From NCBI RefSeq assembly GCF_900540665.1, contig NZ_UQGV01000064.1, forward strand, positions 1-13,401: DNA of 13,401 nt. The letters are read 5' to 3'. Shown piece by piece: positions 6,707 through 13,401 of the stretch (positions are counted from its first letter, which is position 1; the number at the start of each line of letters is the position of its first letter). A program made the translations under genes and the position numbers. The stretch comes from an uncultured Catenibacterium sp. GTDB taxonomy: Bacteria; Bacillota_I; Bacilli_A; Erysipelotrichales; Coprobacillaceae. The notes under the pieces were generated by a model. It was not told the DNA's origin. It searched no databases and saw only the letters and a list, made by a program, of their open reading frames with translations.

Positions 6707-8653
6707 TTATGCTGGATGATATGTTGATACAATCTTCTGTACTCTTTCTTTCATATCATCTTCATTTCTATATGCTGCAGCAAGTAATCCATCTAACTCA
6801 TCTAAGAACTCATTGATATCAAATGGAATAGGACAACCAATGTGAATTAAATCGTTCTTAGTCTTCTTAAGACCTTCTTCAGACATAAGCTTTTCTTCAT
6901 AAAGCTTTTCACCTGGTCTAAGTCCTGTAAACTCTAACTTAATATCTACATCAGGAGTATAACCTGATAATCTAATTAAGTTGCGTGCTAAAGTAGTAAT
7001 CTTAACTGGTTCACCCATGTCTAATACGAAGATTTCTCCTCCATGAGCATATGTACCAGCAAGTAATACTAAACTTACTGCTTCTGGAATAGTCATAAAG
7101 TAACGGATAATATCAGGATGTGTCACTGTAACTGGTCCACCTGCTTCAATCTGTCTCTTAAAGATTGGAATAACTGAACCATTACTTCCTAATACGTTAC
7201 CAAAACGTACAGCTACAAACTCAGTCTGTGTAGTCTTTAATGCTTCTTTGATTTCAGTTTTTTCAATTATATCCTTCTCATGAGTAAATAACTGAGGGAT
7301 TTCATAAGCCTTACCTTCGTTGATCTTAGCTGCAAAAGCCTGAATAATCATCTCACATAAACGTTTAGAAGCACCCATGATGTTTGTAGGGTTAACTGCT
7401 TTATCTGTACTAATCAATACAAACTTCTCACAACCATGTACCATAGCTGCATAAGCAGTCTTATAAGTACCCATTGCATTATTCTTAATAGATTCACATG
7501 GGCTATCTTCCATTAATGGTACATGCTTATGTGCTGCTGCATGATATACAATCTGAGGTCTATACTTCTTAAAGAGATCAAACATCTTTCTACTATCTCT
7601 TACTGAACCAATAAGAGTCACTAGATCTAAGTCTGGATACTTCTTTCTTAACTCTAACTGAATATCATAGGCATTATTTTCATATACATCAAACAGAATT
7701 AACTGTTTAGGATTATGTGATGCAATCTGTCTTGCAAGTTCTGAACCAATAGAACCAACACCAGTAATAAGAACAACCTTATCTCTTACATAAGCAAACA
7801 CTTCATCCATATTAGGCTTATTAGGATCACGACCTAATAAGTCTTCAATCTGTACTTTCTTCATCTTACTTACTGATACCTGACCAGTATATAACTGATA
7901 CATACCTGGTAGATTCATAAGTTCACAAGATGTTTCATTACATACTCTAAGAATATCTCTCTTATCTTGAGGATTAGCACTTGGTATAGCAACATAAATC
8001 TTCTCAATGTTGAATTTATCCACTGCCTCTAGGATATGATCTCTACTACCAAATACAGGGACATCATCGATGTATCTTTCCCACTTATTAGGGTTATCAT
8101 CGATAAAGCATGCAACAGTTTCATTTGTTTCTTTCGCATGTTTAATATCTCTAAATAACATCTGACCAGCAGAACCAGCCCCAATAATCATAACATTCTT
8201 CTTCTGTACTTCATCGTTTGTTCTACCACGTAGTAGTAATACAAAACGATAGAAGAAACGAATCCCCAATGTCGCAATAAACTGTACTGTAATACCAATC
8301 ACATAATAAGAGATCGGCATATGTAAGTGGAATGCAAGTAGTGAACCAGTGTAAATGACACCAGTCACTAAAGTTGCAAGAATCACTCTTAATAATTCTG
8401 AATAACTTGCGAAACGCCAGATACTCTTATATAAACGTAAGAACCAGAATACAACTAAACAGAACAAAGCATATATAATAATAGTCTTTGTATAAGTTGT
8501 TAAGTATTGTGGTTCTACACTTGTTACTTTACAGTCAAATCTTAACCATAAAGCAATGCCGAAGGATAATATAACTGCCGCAAAGTCATAGACCATCAAC
8601 AATAATCGAACAACCTGCCAATGTTCGATCTTTCTTTTTGAACCTTTATTCAT
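6707..8653 (-). CDS. Membrane-bound UDP-HexNAc 4,6-dehydratase (PglF/CapD/FlaA1-like, long form)
   Basis: A 648-residue protein with the long-form PglF/CapD layout. Four predicted membrane helices lie within residues ~15-140. A first Rossmann domain follows (NVMIIGAGSAGQML, 153-166), then an extended SDR domain from ~290. The SDR has HAAAHKHVPLME near 371-382, STDKAVNPTNIMGASKR (415-431) and RFGNVLGSNGSV near 483-494. In this family the SDR tyrosine is replaced by Met (M426 with K430), and Thr416-Asp417-Lys418 supply catalysis, as seen here. The reaction is NAD-dependent 4,6-dehydration of UDP-GlcNAc to a 4-keto-6-deoxy sugar, the substrate for the next gene. Two oddities: the cofactor loop reads TGVGSIGSE, one residue shorter than the usual TGAGGSIGSE, and ~30 extra residues lie around 443-475. 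The ribosome site AGAAGGG precedes the ATG. Confidence 0.93.
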   Translation of the reverse strand: MNKGSKRKIEHWQVVRLLLMVYDFAAVILSFGIALWLRFDCKVTSVEPQYLTTYTKTIIIYALFCLVVFWFLRLYKSIWRFASYSELLRVILATLVTGVIYTGSLLAFHLHMPISYYVIGITVQFIATLGIRFFYRFVLLLRGRTNDEVQKKNVMIIGAGSAGQMLFRDIKHAKETNETVACFIDDNPNKWERYIDDVPVFGSRDHILEAVDKFNIEKIYVAIPSANPQDKRDILRVCNETSCELMNLPGMYQLYTGQVSVSKMKKVQIEDLLGRDPNKPNMDEVFAYVRDKVVLITGVGSIGSELARQIASHNPKQLILFDVYENNAYDIQLELRKKYPDLDLVTLIGSVRDSRKMFDLFKKYRPQIVYHAAAHKHVPLMEDSPCESIKNNAMGTYKTAYAAMVHGCEKFVLISTDKAVNPTNIMGASKRLCEMIIQAFAAKINEGKAYEIPQLFTHEKDIIEKTEIKEALKTTQTEFVAVRFGNVLGSNGSVIPIFKRQIEAGGPVTVTHPDIIRYFMTIPEAVSLVLLAGTYAHGGEIFVLDMGEPVKITTLARNLIRLSGYTPDVDIKLEFTGLRPGEKLYEEKLMSEEGLKKTKNDLIHIGCPIPFDINEFLDELDGLLAAAYRNEDDMKERVQKIVSTYHPA

Positions 8654-8678
8654 TTATTTTTTCCCTTCTTTTTATATC

Positions 8679-10091
8679 TTACTTACTTCTCCCATAACCA
8701 TAGCCATATCCATAGCCATAACCATAACCGTAACTAGCTGATTCTGAACTATAGAATGTCTTCTTATAACTATTTAATACCACACCTACAATCTGAGGTA
8801 ATGTATCATGTAGTTCATCTACAGAATCTAGAATATCTCCTGCTTCTGCATAATCCTGCTTAACTACTACAACTGCACTATCAGCGTGCTTTGCCACTAA
8901 TAATGCATCTTCCATCATATATAAAGGTGTAACATCTAAAATCACAAAATCATATACTTCTCTTAATTCTTCAATTAAACTTTCTAATCTTCGTTTAGAT
9001 AACTCAGTTGATCCATCAACTGAAATATCACTACCAAATACAACATCAATATCATCCATAGAAACAATACACTGTTCTAATTTAACATCTTTATCATTAA
9101 TATAATCTAATGATGTTCTATGAATATTCGCATATCTCATTGTCTTCTCAACTGATGGATTTCTCATATCTAGATCTACTAGACATACCTTATAACCCTT
9201 CTGTCCTAATGTAATGGCTGTATTAATAGCCACCATTGTTTTCCCTTCATTAGGTACAGTACTAGTTACCATATAAACTGAATTTTTATTTTTTCTATGA
9301 TCCTGTTCCATCTTAATTCTAATATTATGGAAAGAATGCTTAAAATCAGCTTTAATACCAGAACCATTTAATAATAAACCTGGATTATTTTTATTAAGTT
9401 TTTCTACTGATGGGACTTTCGCAATATAATCCATACCTAGAATTTCTCTCACATCATTCTTATCTAGGATAGTTCTTCTAAATACAGCAACGACAATTAA
9501 TAATAATACACTTGCACCAAGTCCAATTAATCCACCCTTTAATCCTGCAAGTAAATAACTAGGTGTAGCATCTGCCTTCTTAGGCATTGTAGGATTATCT
9601 AATAATGTAATACTTACATCCTGCATAGCATTCTTAGTTAAAGTATCACAGTTATTCGCAATAGCAGTTGCTACATTGTAAGCATCTTCTGCACTAGTTC
9701 CAGTCACCTTCAATACAACAAGATTTGTATTTTCAATCTGTGTTGCTGAAATCTTTGCTGGAATCTTATTAACCTTTAATACATCCTTTACAATATTCTT
9801 CATTTCTTTACTAGTAAGAATAGAGTTGAATGTATCTACAAGTGTTGCTTTAGTACCACTTGCCTGAGTCGCATCATAATAGTATGTATCTGTTAAATCA
9901 GTAGAAGGTACAAATACTGCTTCACTTGTATAAGTTGTATTAAAGAAAAGGATTTCTTTCATCTCTAATGCAACAACACCAATAAGTACTAATAATAGTA
10001 CTGTCTTCCACATTCTCTTAAATGCACGGAGGAAATTCTCAAAACACTTGACTAAATCAATCGTCATTTCATCTTGATTATGTGAATCCAT
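8679..10091 (-). CDS. Fused chain-length regulator and BY-kinase, copy 2, with Tyr-Gly tail
   Basis: A 470-residue single-chain Wzz plus tyrosine kinase (CpsC/CpsD or Wzc-like). TM1 lies at ~30-48, followed by an extracellular Wzz domain. A Pro-containing stretch (DNPTMPKKADATP) precedes TM2 at ~180-203, and a cytoplasmic ATPase follows. Walker A is TSTVPNEGKTM (276-286), Walker A' is CLVDLDMRNP (303-312) and Walker B is VILDVTP (383-389). Walker B departs from the usual DTPP, but EDA follows at the expected place. The tail is seven Tyr-Gly pairs (454-467) then RSK, an unusually regular form of the BY-kinase tyrosine cluster. It should control polymer length with the polymerase and be switched by autophosphorylation, reversed by the phosphatase gene of the same operon. 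Its ATG overlaps the previous stop by one base (TAATG). Confidence 0.94.
   Translation of the reverse strand: MDSHNQDEMTIDLVKCFENFLRAFKRMWKTVLLLVLIGVVALEMKEILFFNTTYTSEAVFVPSTDLTDTYYYDATQASGTKATLVDTFNSILTSKEMKNIVKDVLKVNKIPAKISATQIENTNLVVLKVTGTSAEDAYNVATAIANNCDTLTKNAMQDVSITLLDNPTMPKKADATPSYLLAGLKGGLIGLGASVLLLIVVAVFRRTILDKNDVREILGMDYIAKVPSVEKLNKNNPGLLLNGSGIKADFKHSFHNIRIKMEQDHRKNKNSVYMVTSTVPNEGKTMVAINTAITLGQKGYKVCLVDLDMRNPSVEKTMRYANIHRTSLDYINDKDVKLEQCIVSMDDIDVVFGSDISVDGSTELSKRRLESLIEELREVYDFVILDVTPLYMMEDALLVAKHADSAVVVVKQDYAEAGDILDSVDELHDTLPQIVGVVLNSYKKTFYSSESASYGYGYGYGYGYGYGRSK
8691..8732 (-). repeat. Seven imperfect hexanucleotide repeats encoding (Tyr-Gly)7
   Basis: On the coding strand this is seven copies of TAYGGN at the end of the kinase gene. 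Six Tyr codons are TAT and one is TAC; the Gly codons vary in the third base. Copy number changes by whole units would keep frame and alter the number of phosphorylatable tyrosines. The third-base variation shows that the tract has been held at protein level and is not a fresh expansion. Confidence 0.9.
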
Positions 10092-11473
10092 TATTTATCC
10101 CCCCTTACTCTATATTTGTTGTAACCATAACGGCTATTATAACTGCTAGTTACCTGATGACCTTCACCTACAACATTCTTAAATACAACACCTAATACGT
10201 TATCCTTAACATAAGTTAAACGTTTCACTGTTTCATTAATTACATCACTTGTAGCATAATCCTGTCTTACTACAAATAGAGTCGCATCTACAAGTTCATT
10301 CATAGTCATAGGTTCATTTAATAAGTATGCAGGAGAAGTATCTACAATCACAAAATCATATTCTTCTCTTAATTCCTTTATGATTGCCTCTAACTTCTTG
10401 CTGTTAGTTAAGATTTCAGATTTTAATCCATCCTGCTTACATGGTAACAAGTCTAAACCACTACGATCACTCACTACCTGACTTCTCCAGCTAGAAGTAC
10501 CTTCAATCGCCTTATTTAAGCTCTTAGAGCCATCTAATTCAAAGATTTTAAATACAGCTGGCTTATTAAAGTCTGCGTCCACAAGAACTGTTTTATGCCC
10601 ATTCTTGGATAAAGATAAAGCAAGGTTCGCTGCTACAGAAGACTTACCTTCATTCTCATAAGCACTAGTAATCATAAATGACTTATAACCATGCTTATCA
10701 CTACTTGCTTCTACCTTACTTCTAAGCTTATTCATAGATTCTCTAAAGAAGAAACTTGTCTTTAATGAAGTAATAAGAATCGCTTTCTTATTTCTTGCAT
10801 CTTCTCTCTTTTTCACTTCAAATGGTAACTTTGCATATAATCTTGTATCTAGCTTACTATCTACTTCTTCTTCACTCTTAATAGTATCTCTCAAGAAGAA
10901 ATATAAACCAAGTAAACAACATAATACAAAACCACTGCCTACTCCACCAATCAAGAAGTTCTTAATATGACTATTCTTATTCACTGGTTTAGTAGAGAAC
11001 TTACTTTCCTTTAATACAGTAATATTGTATGGGAAACTATAACGTTCTGTATTTTCCTTATACCAGTCATTTAATAACTTAATAGAGAAATAAGCCTCTC
11101 TTTTAGTATCTGCAGTCACTTTAATCATAACAACATTTGCCTGTTTTAAAGTCACTTCTGCCTTATAAGTTGTCTTACTTATAGGCATCTTCTTCTTTAC
11201 ATAAGATTTCGCATTATTACTATTCATGAGATAATCTAATGTATTCACATAACTCTGTACTTTATCAATACTCTTAAAAGTATCTCCACCACTACTTAAT
11301 GTTGCAGTCATGCTTGTACCATATTGTGGTACATAAGTGACTGTCTTCATAAAATCAAATACACTTCCAAAAATCACCATGACCGCAACAATCAAGATCC
11401 ATCTTTGTAGTATATCTTTAATAATACATTTTACTATAGTAAGGAGATTTTCATTTGTCACATTGTTTTCCAT
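10091..11473 (-). CDS. Fused chain-length regulator and BY-kinase, copy 1
   Basis: A 460-residue paralogue with the same architecture. TM1 is at ~24-42, the extracellular Wzz domain follows, TM2 is at ~172-194 and the kinase domain is C-terminal. Walker A is SAYENEGKSS (270-279), Walker A' is VLVDADFNKP (296-305) and Walker B is VIVDTSP (375-381). The usual 'DA' after Walker B is replaced by NEP. The tail has four tyrosines in YNSRYGYNKY (445-454), fewer and less regular than in the neighbouring copy. A GGGAGG ribosome site overlaps the end of the Ig-like protein gene 10 bases upstream. Two different fused kinases in a row suggest a hetero-oligomer or two kinases with separate targets. The altered Walker B surroundings make it possible that this copy is the weaker kinase; that is inference. 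Confidence 0.93.
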   Translation of the reverse strand: MENNVTNENLLTIVKCIIKDILQRWILIVAVMVIFGSVFDFMKTVTYVPQYGTSMTATLSSGGDTFKSIDKVQSYVNTLDYLMNSNNAKSYVKKKMPISKTTYKAEVTLKQANVVMIKVTADTKREAYFSIKLLNDWYKENTERYSFPYNITVLKESKFSTKPVNKNSHIKNFLIGGVGSGFVLCCLLGLYFFLRDTIKSEEEVDSKLDTRLYAKLPFEVKKREDARNKKAILITSLKTSFFFRESMNKLRSKVEASSDKHGYKSFMITSAYENEGKSSVAANLALSLSKNGHKTVLVDADFNKPAVFKIFELDGSKSLNKAIEGTSSWRSQVVSDRSGLDLLPCKQDGLKSEILTNSKKLEAIIKELREEYDFVIVDTSPAYLLNEPMTMNELVDATLFVVRQDYATSDVINETVKRLTYVKDNVLGVVFKNVVGEGHQVTSSYNSRYGYNKYRVRGDK

Positions 11474-11483
11474 AATATCCTCC

Positions 11484-12311
11484 CTACTCTTCTACAATGA
11501 CTACGAGTTTTGTTAGACCATAGTCATCATTGCTTGTCTTTACTCTATAAATGAATTCATAAGTACCAGGTGTATTCTTATCATAGTCTGTATTGATATC
11601 TACCTGATTCTTTAAGCTTGAATAGTCCATATCATCCATAGTAATAGAATCGATATGTCTCTTCGCATTCACTTCAGTACCAACCTTCACTCTCATTAAA
11701 TAAGTATCTAGGTTAATGTCCACTGTCTGTTTTCTAGAAGTCTGATATGCCTTTAATGTAAGTGATGATTCAGTACCAGTACTATCAGTTACTGCAAATG
11801 TAACATAGTGGTTCTTATCCTGTTCATATTCTCTTACTACTTTAACCTGAGAACTTAAATCACCATCAACACAACTATAAGCACTCATATAGTCTGCAAA
11901 CTGTGCTTTAGAGTTAACCTTAGAATAAACTAATGCTTTATTGAGATATAACTGTGGTGCACTATAGTTTGTATACTGTATTTTTCTTTTTACTTTAGTG
12001 TAGTTATCATCTTTATCAAATACACCTAAATTAACAACTCGTACATCACCTTCACCAAAAGTACTCATGCCCTGAACGAATACTTTCTTAGTAATGTTGC
12101 CATCTTCCTTATCAGTTGCTTTTACGCCTTCTAAAATAGCCTGATTTGTAGCTGTCTGATCCATTCCAGTATCTAATACCAAAGTACCTTTAGGCACTTT
12201 AATAACTGGTGAAGAACCAGTCTGTGGCTTATGTGTATCATATAGCAGGAATCCACCATATAATGCCACGATCACCAGGAATATAATTCCGTTTCTGACC
12301 TTGTTGTTCAT
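11484..12311 (-). CDS. Membrane-anchored extracellular protein with three Ig-like (DUF5011-type) modules
   Basis: A 275-residue protein of unknown function. It begins MNNKVRNG, followed by one hydrophobic helix (~9-24). The positive N-terminus suggests an N-in, C-out signal anchor without a cleavage or lipobox motif. Three tandem beta-rich segments follow. Module one (~40-115) contains VKATDKEDGNITKKV and GVFDKDDNYTKVKRKI, the DUF5011-like 'DxxDGxIT ... DxxxN' pattern. Module two (~117-190) has CVDGDLSSQVKV and VTFAVTDSTGTESS. Module three (~196-273) ends NTPGTYEFIYRVKT. There is no sorting motif. The start shares ATGA with the phosphatase stop, and the gene lies just before the chain-length proteins. 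It may be an extracellular partner of the Wzz domains or a polymer-retention factor; this is a guess from position. Confidence 0.88.
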   Translation of the reverse strand: MNNKVRNGIIFLVIVALYGGFLLYDTHKPQTGSSPVIKVPKGTLVLDTGMDQTATNQAILEGVKATDKEDGNITKKVFVQGMSTFGEGDVRVVNLGVFDKDDNYTKVKRKIQYTNYSAPQLYLNKALVYSKVNSKAQFADYMSAYSCVDGDLSSQVKVVREYEQDKNHYVTFAVTDSTGTESSLTLKAYQTSRKQTVDINLDTYLMRVKVGTEVNAKRHIDSITMDDMDYSSLKNQVDINTDYDKNTPGTYEFIYRVKTSNDDYGLTKLVVIVEE

Positions 12312-13027
12312 ACCTTTCCCCCATTTAATAACATTTTTCCATTCTCTTTAAAAATCCTTTGTGCATAATCACTACCAAAGCGTGTTTTCACTTGAACATA
12401 AGATTCATACATTCTAGGATGCCTGCTTCTTAAGTTATGTGCATCACTACCGACAAAATGTATGAGTTTATTTTCTAATAGGTTATTTACTGTCTCTTTT
12501 ACTAATGATCCATAGTCTCCTAATATTGAACCCTTATTCATCTGTAAGTAACCACCCCTATTGACTATTTCTACTGCAATATCAGGATTAATCAGAATTG
12601 CTTCAAAACGTTCAGGATGTGCGACTACAGGAATATAACCCTTGTCCAAAACATCTTCTACTGCTTCAAGAATCACTTCTTCTTCTACATCAAAATAAAA
12701 CTCCATTAAAAGATACTTTGTATCATTTAATGTTGTAATATCTTCAAAATGTCTTTCAAAAGACTCATGTGACCTGTATAAGAACTCACAACCTAAATAC
12801 ATCTTAATAGGGATACCGACATCCTCTACTATATCTTTAAATTGACCAAAGAGTTCTTTAATTTTATAGTTTGGATTCTCAAAACCATATGCATAGGCAA
12901 GGTGTGGCGTTAAGATAATCTCTTTTGTACCATCTCTATACGCCTCATCCAACATCTCTAGACTCATATCTACACTACGAGATCCATCATCTACAAGAGG
13001 AAGGATATGACTATGTATGTCAATCAT
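12308..13027 (-). CDS. PHP-fold protein tyrosine phosphatase (CpsB/Wzh/YwqE family)
   Basis: A 239-residue metal-dependent phosphatase. PHP metal ligands are visible: MIDIHSHILPLVDDGS at 1-16 (H5, H7), LTPH at 39-42, LGCEF with E81, VAHPER with H137, and GSDAH with D195 and H197. The family removes phosphate from the BY-kinase tyrosine cluster, here presumably both fused kinases downstream, and so cycles polymer assembly. The start is ATG 13027, which has AGGGGTG 5 bases before it and gives the family's normal MIDIHSH opening; a GTG ten codons earlier has no ribosome site. It overlaps the next gene by four bases (ATGA). As the first gene after a candidate promoter it is the likely head of the operon. 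Confidence 0.95.
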   Translation of the reverse strand: MIDIHSHILPLVDDGSRSVDMSLEMLDEAYRDGTKEIILTPHLAYAYGFENPNYKIKELFGQFKDIVEDVGIPIKMYLGCEFLYRSHESFERHFEDITTLNDTKYLLMEFYFDVEEEVILEAVEDVLDKGYIPVVAHPERFEAILINPDIAVEIVNRGGYLQMNKGSILGDYGSLVKETVNNLLENKLIHFVGSDAHNLRSRHPRMYESYVQVKTRFGSDYAQRIFKENGKMLLNGGKV

Positions 13028-13032
13028 AAGTT

Positions 13033-13039
13033 CACCCCT
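13033..13039 (-). promoter_or_regulatory. Ribosome binding site for the phosphatase gene
   Basis: AGGGGTG on the minus strand lies 5 bases before ATG 13027. It favours that start over the in-frame GTG at 13057. Confidence 0.8.
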
Positions 13040-13057
13040 TTTAATATGCCATGTCAC

Positions 13058-13086
13058 AATATATCACAAATTTTTCTAAATGTGTA
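13058..13086 (-). promoter_or_regulatory. Candidate sigma-A promoter of the polysaccharide operon
   Basis: On the minus strand, TATATT (13063-13058) is preceded by TGA, forming an extended -10 (TGnTATATT). TACACA (13086-13081), a 4 of 6 match to the -35, lies exactly 17 bases upstream. Transcription would start near 13051, giving a leader of about 24 bases before the ATG. The position between the upstream gene's terminator and the first operon gene supports it. The strand is AT-rich, so chance matches are possible; another -10-like TATACT at 13101-13096 has no matching -35. Confidence 0.5.
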
Positions 13087-13158
13087 GAAGAATTCAGTAT
13101 AATTGCATGAAAGAAGTATATATTTCATTATTTTTGTATTTTTAACTTTTAAAGCTAA

Positions 13159-13183
13159 TTTTTATGCTATTGGTGCATAAAAA
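13159..13183. repeat. 9-bp perfect inverted repeat upstream of the operon promoter
   Basis: TTTTTATGC, spacer TATTGGT, GCATAAAAA. One arm overlaps the T-run of the terminator on the minus strand, and the repeat lies about 73 bases before the candidate -35. It could be an upstream regulator site, an alternative hairpin, or a terminator for reverse-direction transcription. No known operator is recognised. Confidence 0.55.
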
Positions 13184-13216
13184 AGGAATATATCGAAAGC
13201 CTTTTCAATATATTCC
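13179..13216 (-). terminator. Intrinsic terminator of the upstream gene
   Basis: On the minus strand a stem starts GGAATATAT (13216-13208). After one mismatch come four more pairs and a 4-base loop, and the stem returns to ATATATTCC (13193-13185). It is followed directly by TTTTTT (13184-13179). It begins 9 bases after the upstream stop codon. It separates the polysaccharide operon from the gene before it, although readthrough cannot be excluded because the stem is AT-rich. Confidence 0.8.
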
Positions 13217-13225
13217 TATAATTCT

Positions 13226-13399
13226 TTACTTATTTTTCTTTAATGTAGAAAGGATTAAGCATCCTACTACTGAACCAATAATGATTGATACCAAGTACAT
13301 TGACCAGTTGCTTACTGTTGCGCTGACTACTCCCACAGGCAAGCCTGTGGGGTTCTGATTGCCAAGTGTAGCTTGTAATCGTACATCATTTTCAGACTT
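13226..13399 (-). CDS. C-terminal end of an upstream membrane protein (partial)
   Basis: The last 57 codons of a gene that enters from the right edge on the minus strand; the two terminal bases belong to an incomplete codon. The peptide has a polar part (LGNQNPTGLPVG), then one hydrophobic helix (MYLVSIIIGSVVGCLILS), and ends in basic LKKNK, so the C-terminus is probably cytoplasmic. The ending resembles the last helix of fructose-family PTS EIIC permeases, but the evidence is too short for a firm name. A terminator follows the stop, so it is not obviously part of the polysaccharide operon. Confidence 0.6.
   Translation of the reverse strand, partial: KSENDVRLQATLGNQNPTGLPVGVVSATVSNWSMYLVSIIIGSVVGCLILSTLKKNK
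13332..13351. repeat. GC-rich 9-bp palindrome inside the upstream coding region
   Basis: CCCACAGGC, AA, GCCTGTGGG is a perfect inverted repeat, much richer in GC than its surroundings. It lies within codons for Pro-Thr-Gly-Leu-Pro-Val, a predicted turn region. It may be a chance result of those codons or a small dispersed palindrome. Confidence 0.6.
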
Positions 13400-13401
13400 T
13401 G

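Noticed and set aside
13028..13057. GTG start ten codons upstream for the phosphatase
   Set aside because: There is no ribosome site before it, it nearly abuts the candidate -10, and the family normally begins at M-I-D-I-H-S-H.
13164..13358. Plus-strand 64-codon open frame at the right end
   Set aside because: It runs through the terminator hairpin and antisense to the membrane-protein end, with no ribosome site.
1..13401. Insertion sequence, tRNA, rRNA or CRISPR array
   Set aside because: No transposase fragments, terminal repeats with target duplications, cloverleaf sequences or spaced repeats were seen. The 3' aminotransferase repeat is a gene remnant.

Overview
The window is the head and middle of a surface polysaccharide (capsule/EPS) locus from a low-GC Gram-positive bacterium. 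The AT-rich DNA, strong GGAGG-type ribosome sites, the CpsB-type PHP phosphatase and single-chain Wzz/BY-kinase proteins suggest a gut Firmicute. An Erysipelotrichia-like or Clostridia-like host is my guess from gene style, not something the sequence proves. Every convincing gene lies on the minus strand, so transcription runs from the high-coordinate end to the low-coordinate end.

Layout in transcription order. (1) 13399-13226 is the 3' end of an unrelated membrane protein, closed by an intrinsic terminator (13216-13179). (2) A roughly 120-bp AT-rich gap holds an inverted repeat and a candidate promoter (13086-13058). (3) A tightly packed assembly block follows, with overlapping stops and starts: a CpsB/YwqE-like tyrosine phosphatase, a membrane-anchored protein with three Ig-like modules, and two tandem fused Wzz/BY-kinase proteins, the second ending in seven Tyr-Gly repeats. 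(4) A sugar-activation block follows: a PglF/CapD-like UDP-HexNAc 4,6-dehydratase, a PglE/DegT-like PLP aminotransferase and, after a scar, an ATP-grasp ligase and a PglC/WcaJ-like phosphoglycosyl transferase. (5) The variable glycosyltransferase block comes last: two GT4 enzymes and a GT2 enzyme that runs off the left edge.

How the genes work together (inference from families). The dehydratase and aminotransferase should make a UDP-2-acetamido-4-amino-6-deoxyhexose. The phosphoglycosyl transferase would load the first sugar phosphate on undecaprenyl phosphate. The GTs would extend it on the cytoplasmic face. The Wzz/BY-kinases would set chain length and be dephosphorylated by the phosphatase. 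No flippase, polymerase or PglD-type acetyltransferase is present in the window; the first two may lie past the left edge.

The most informative part is 3650-5406. Between aminotransferase and ATP-grasp is a scar with remnants of two genes: a second phosphoglycosyl transferase (start intact, middle deleted, frame shifted) and the 3' end of a second, diverged aminotransferase. The ATP-grasp gene itself carries an in-frame TAA, with 39 further codons of plausible family sequence beyond it. This looks like a cassette-exchange junction, and GC content falls on its downstream side.
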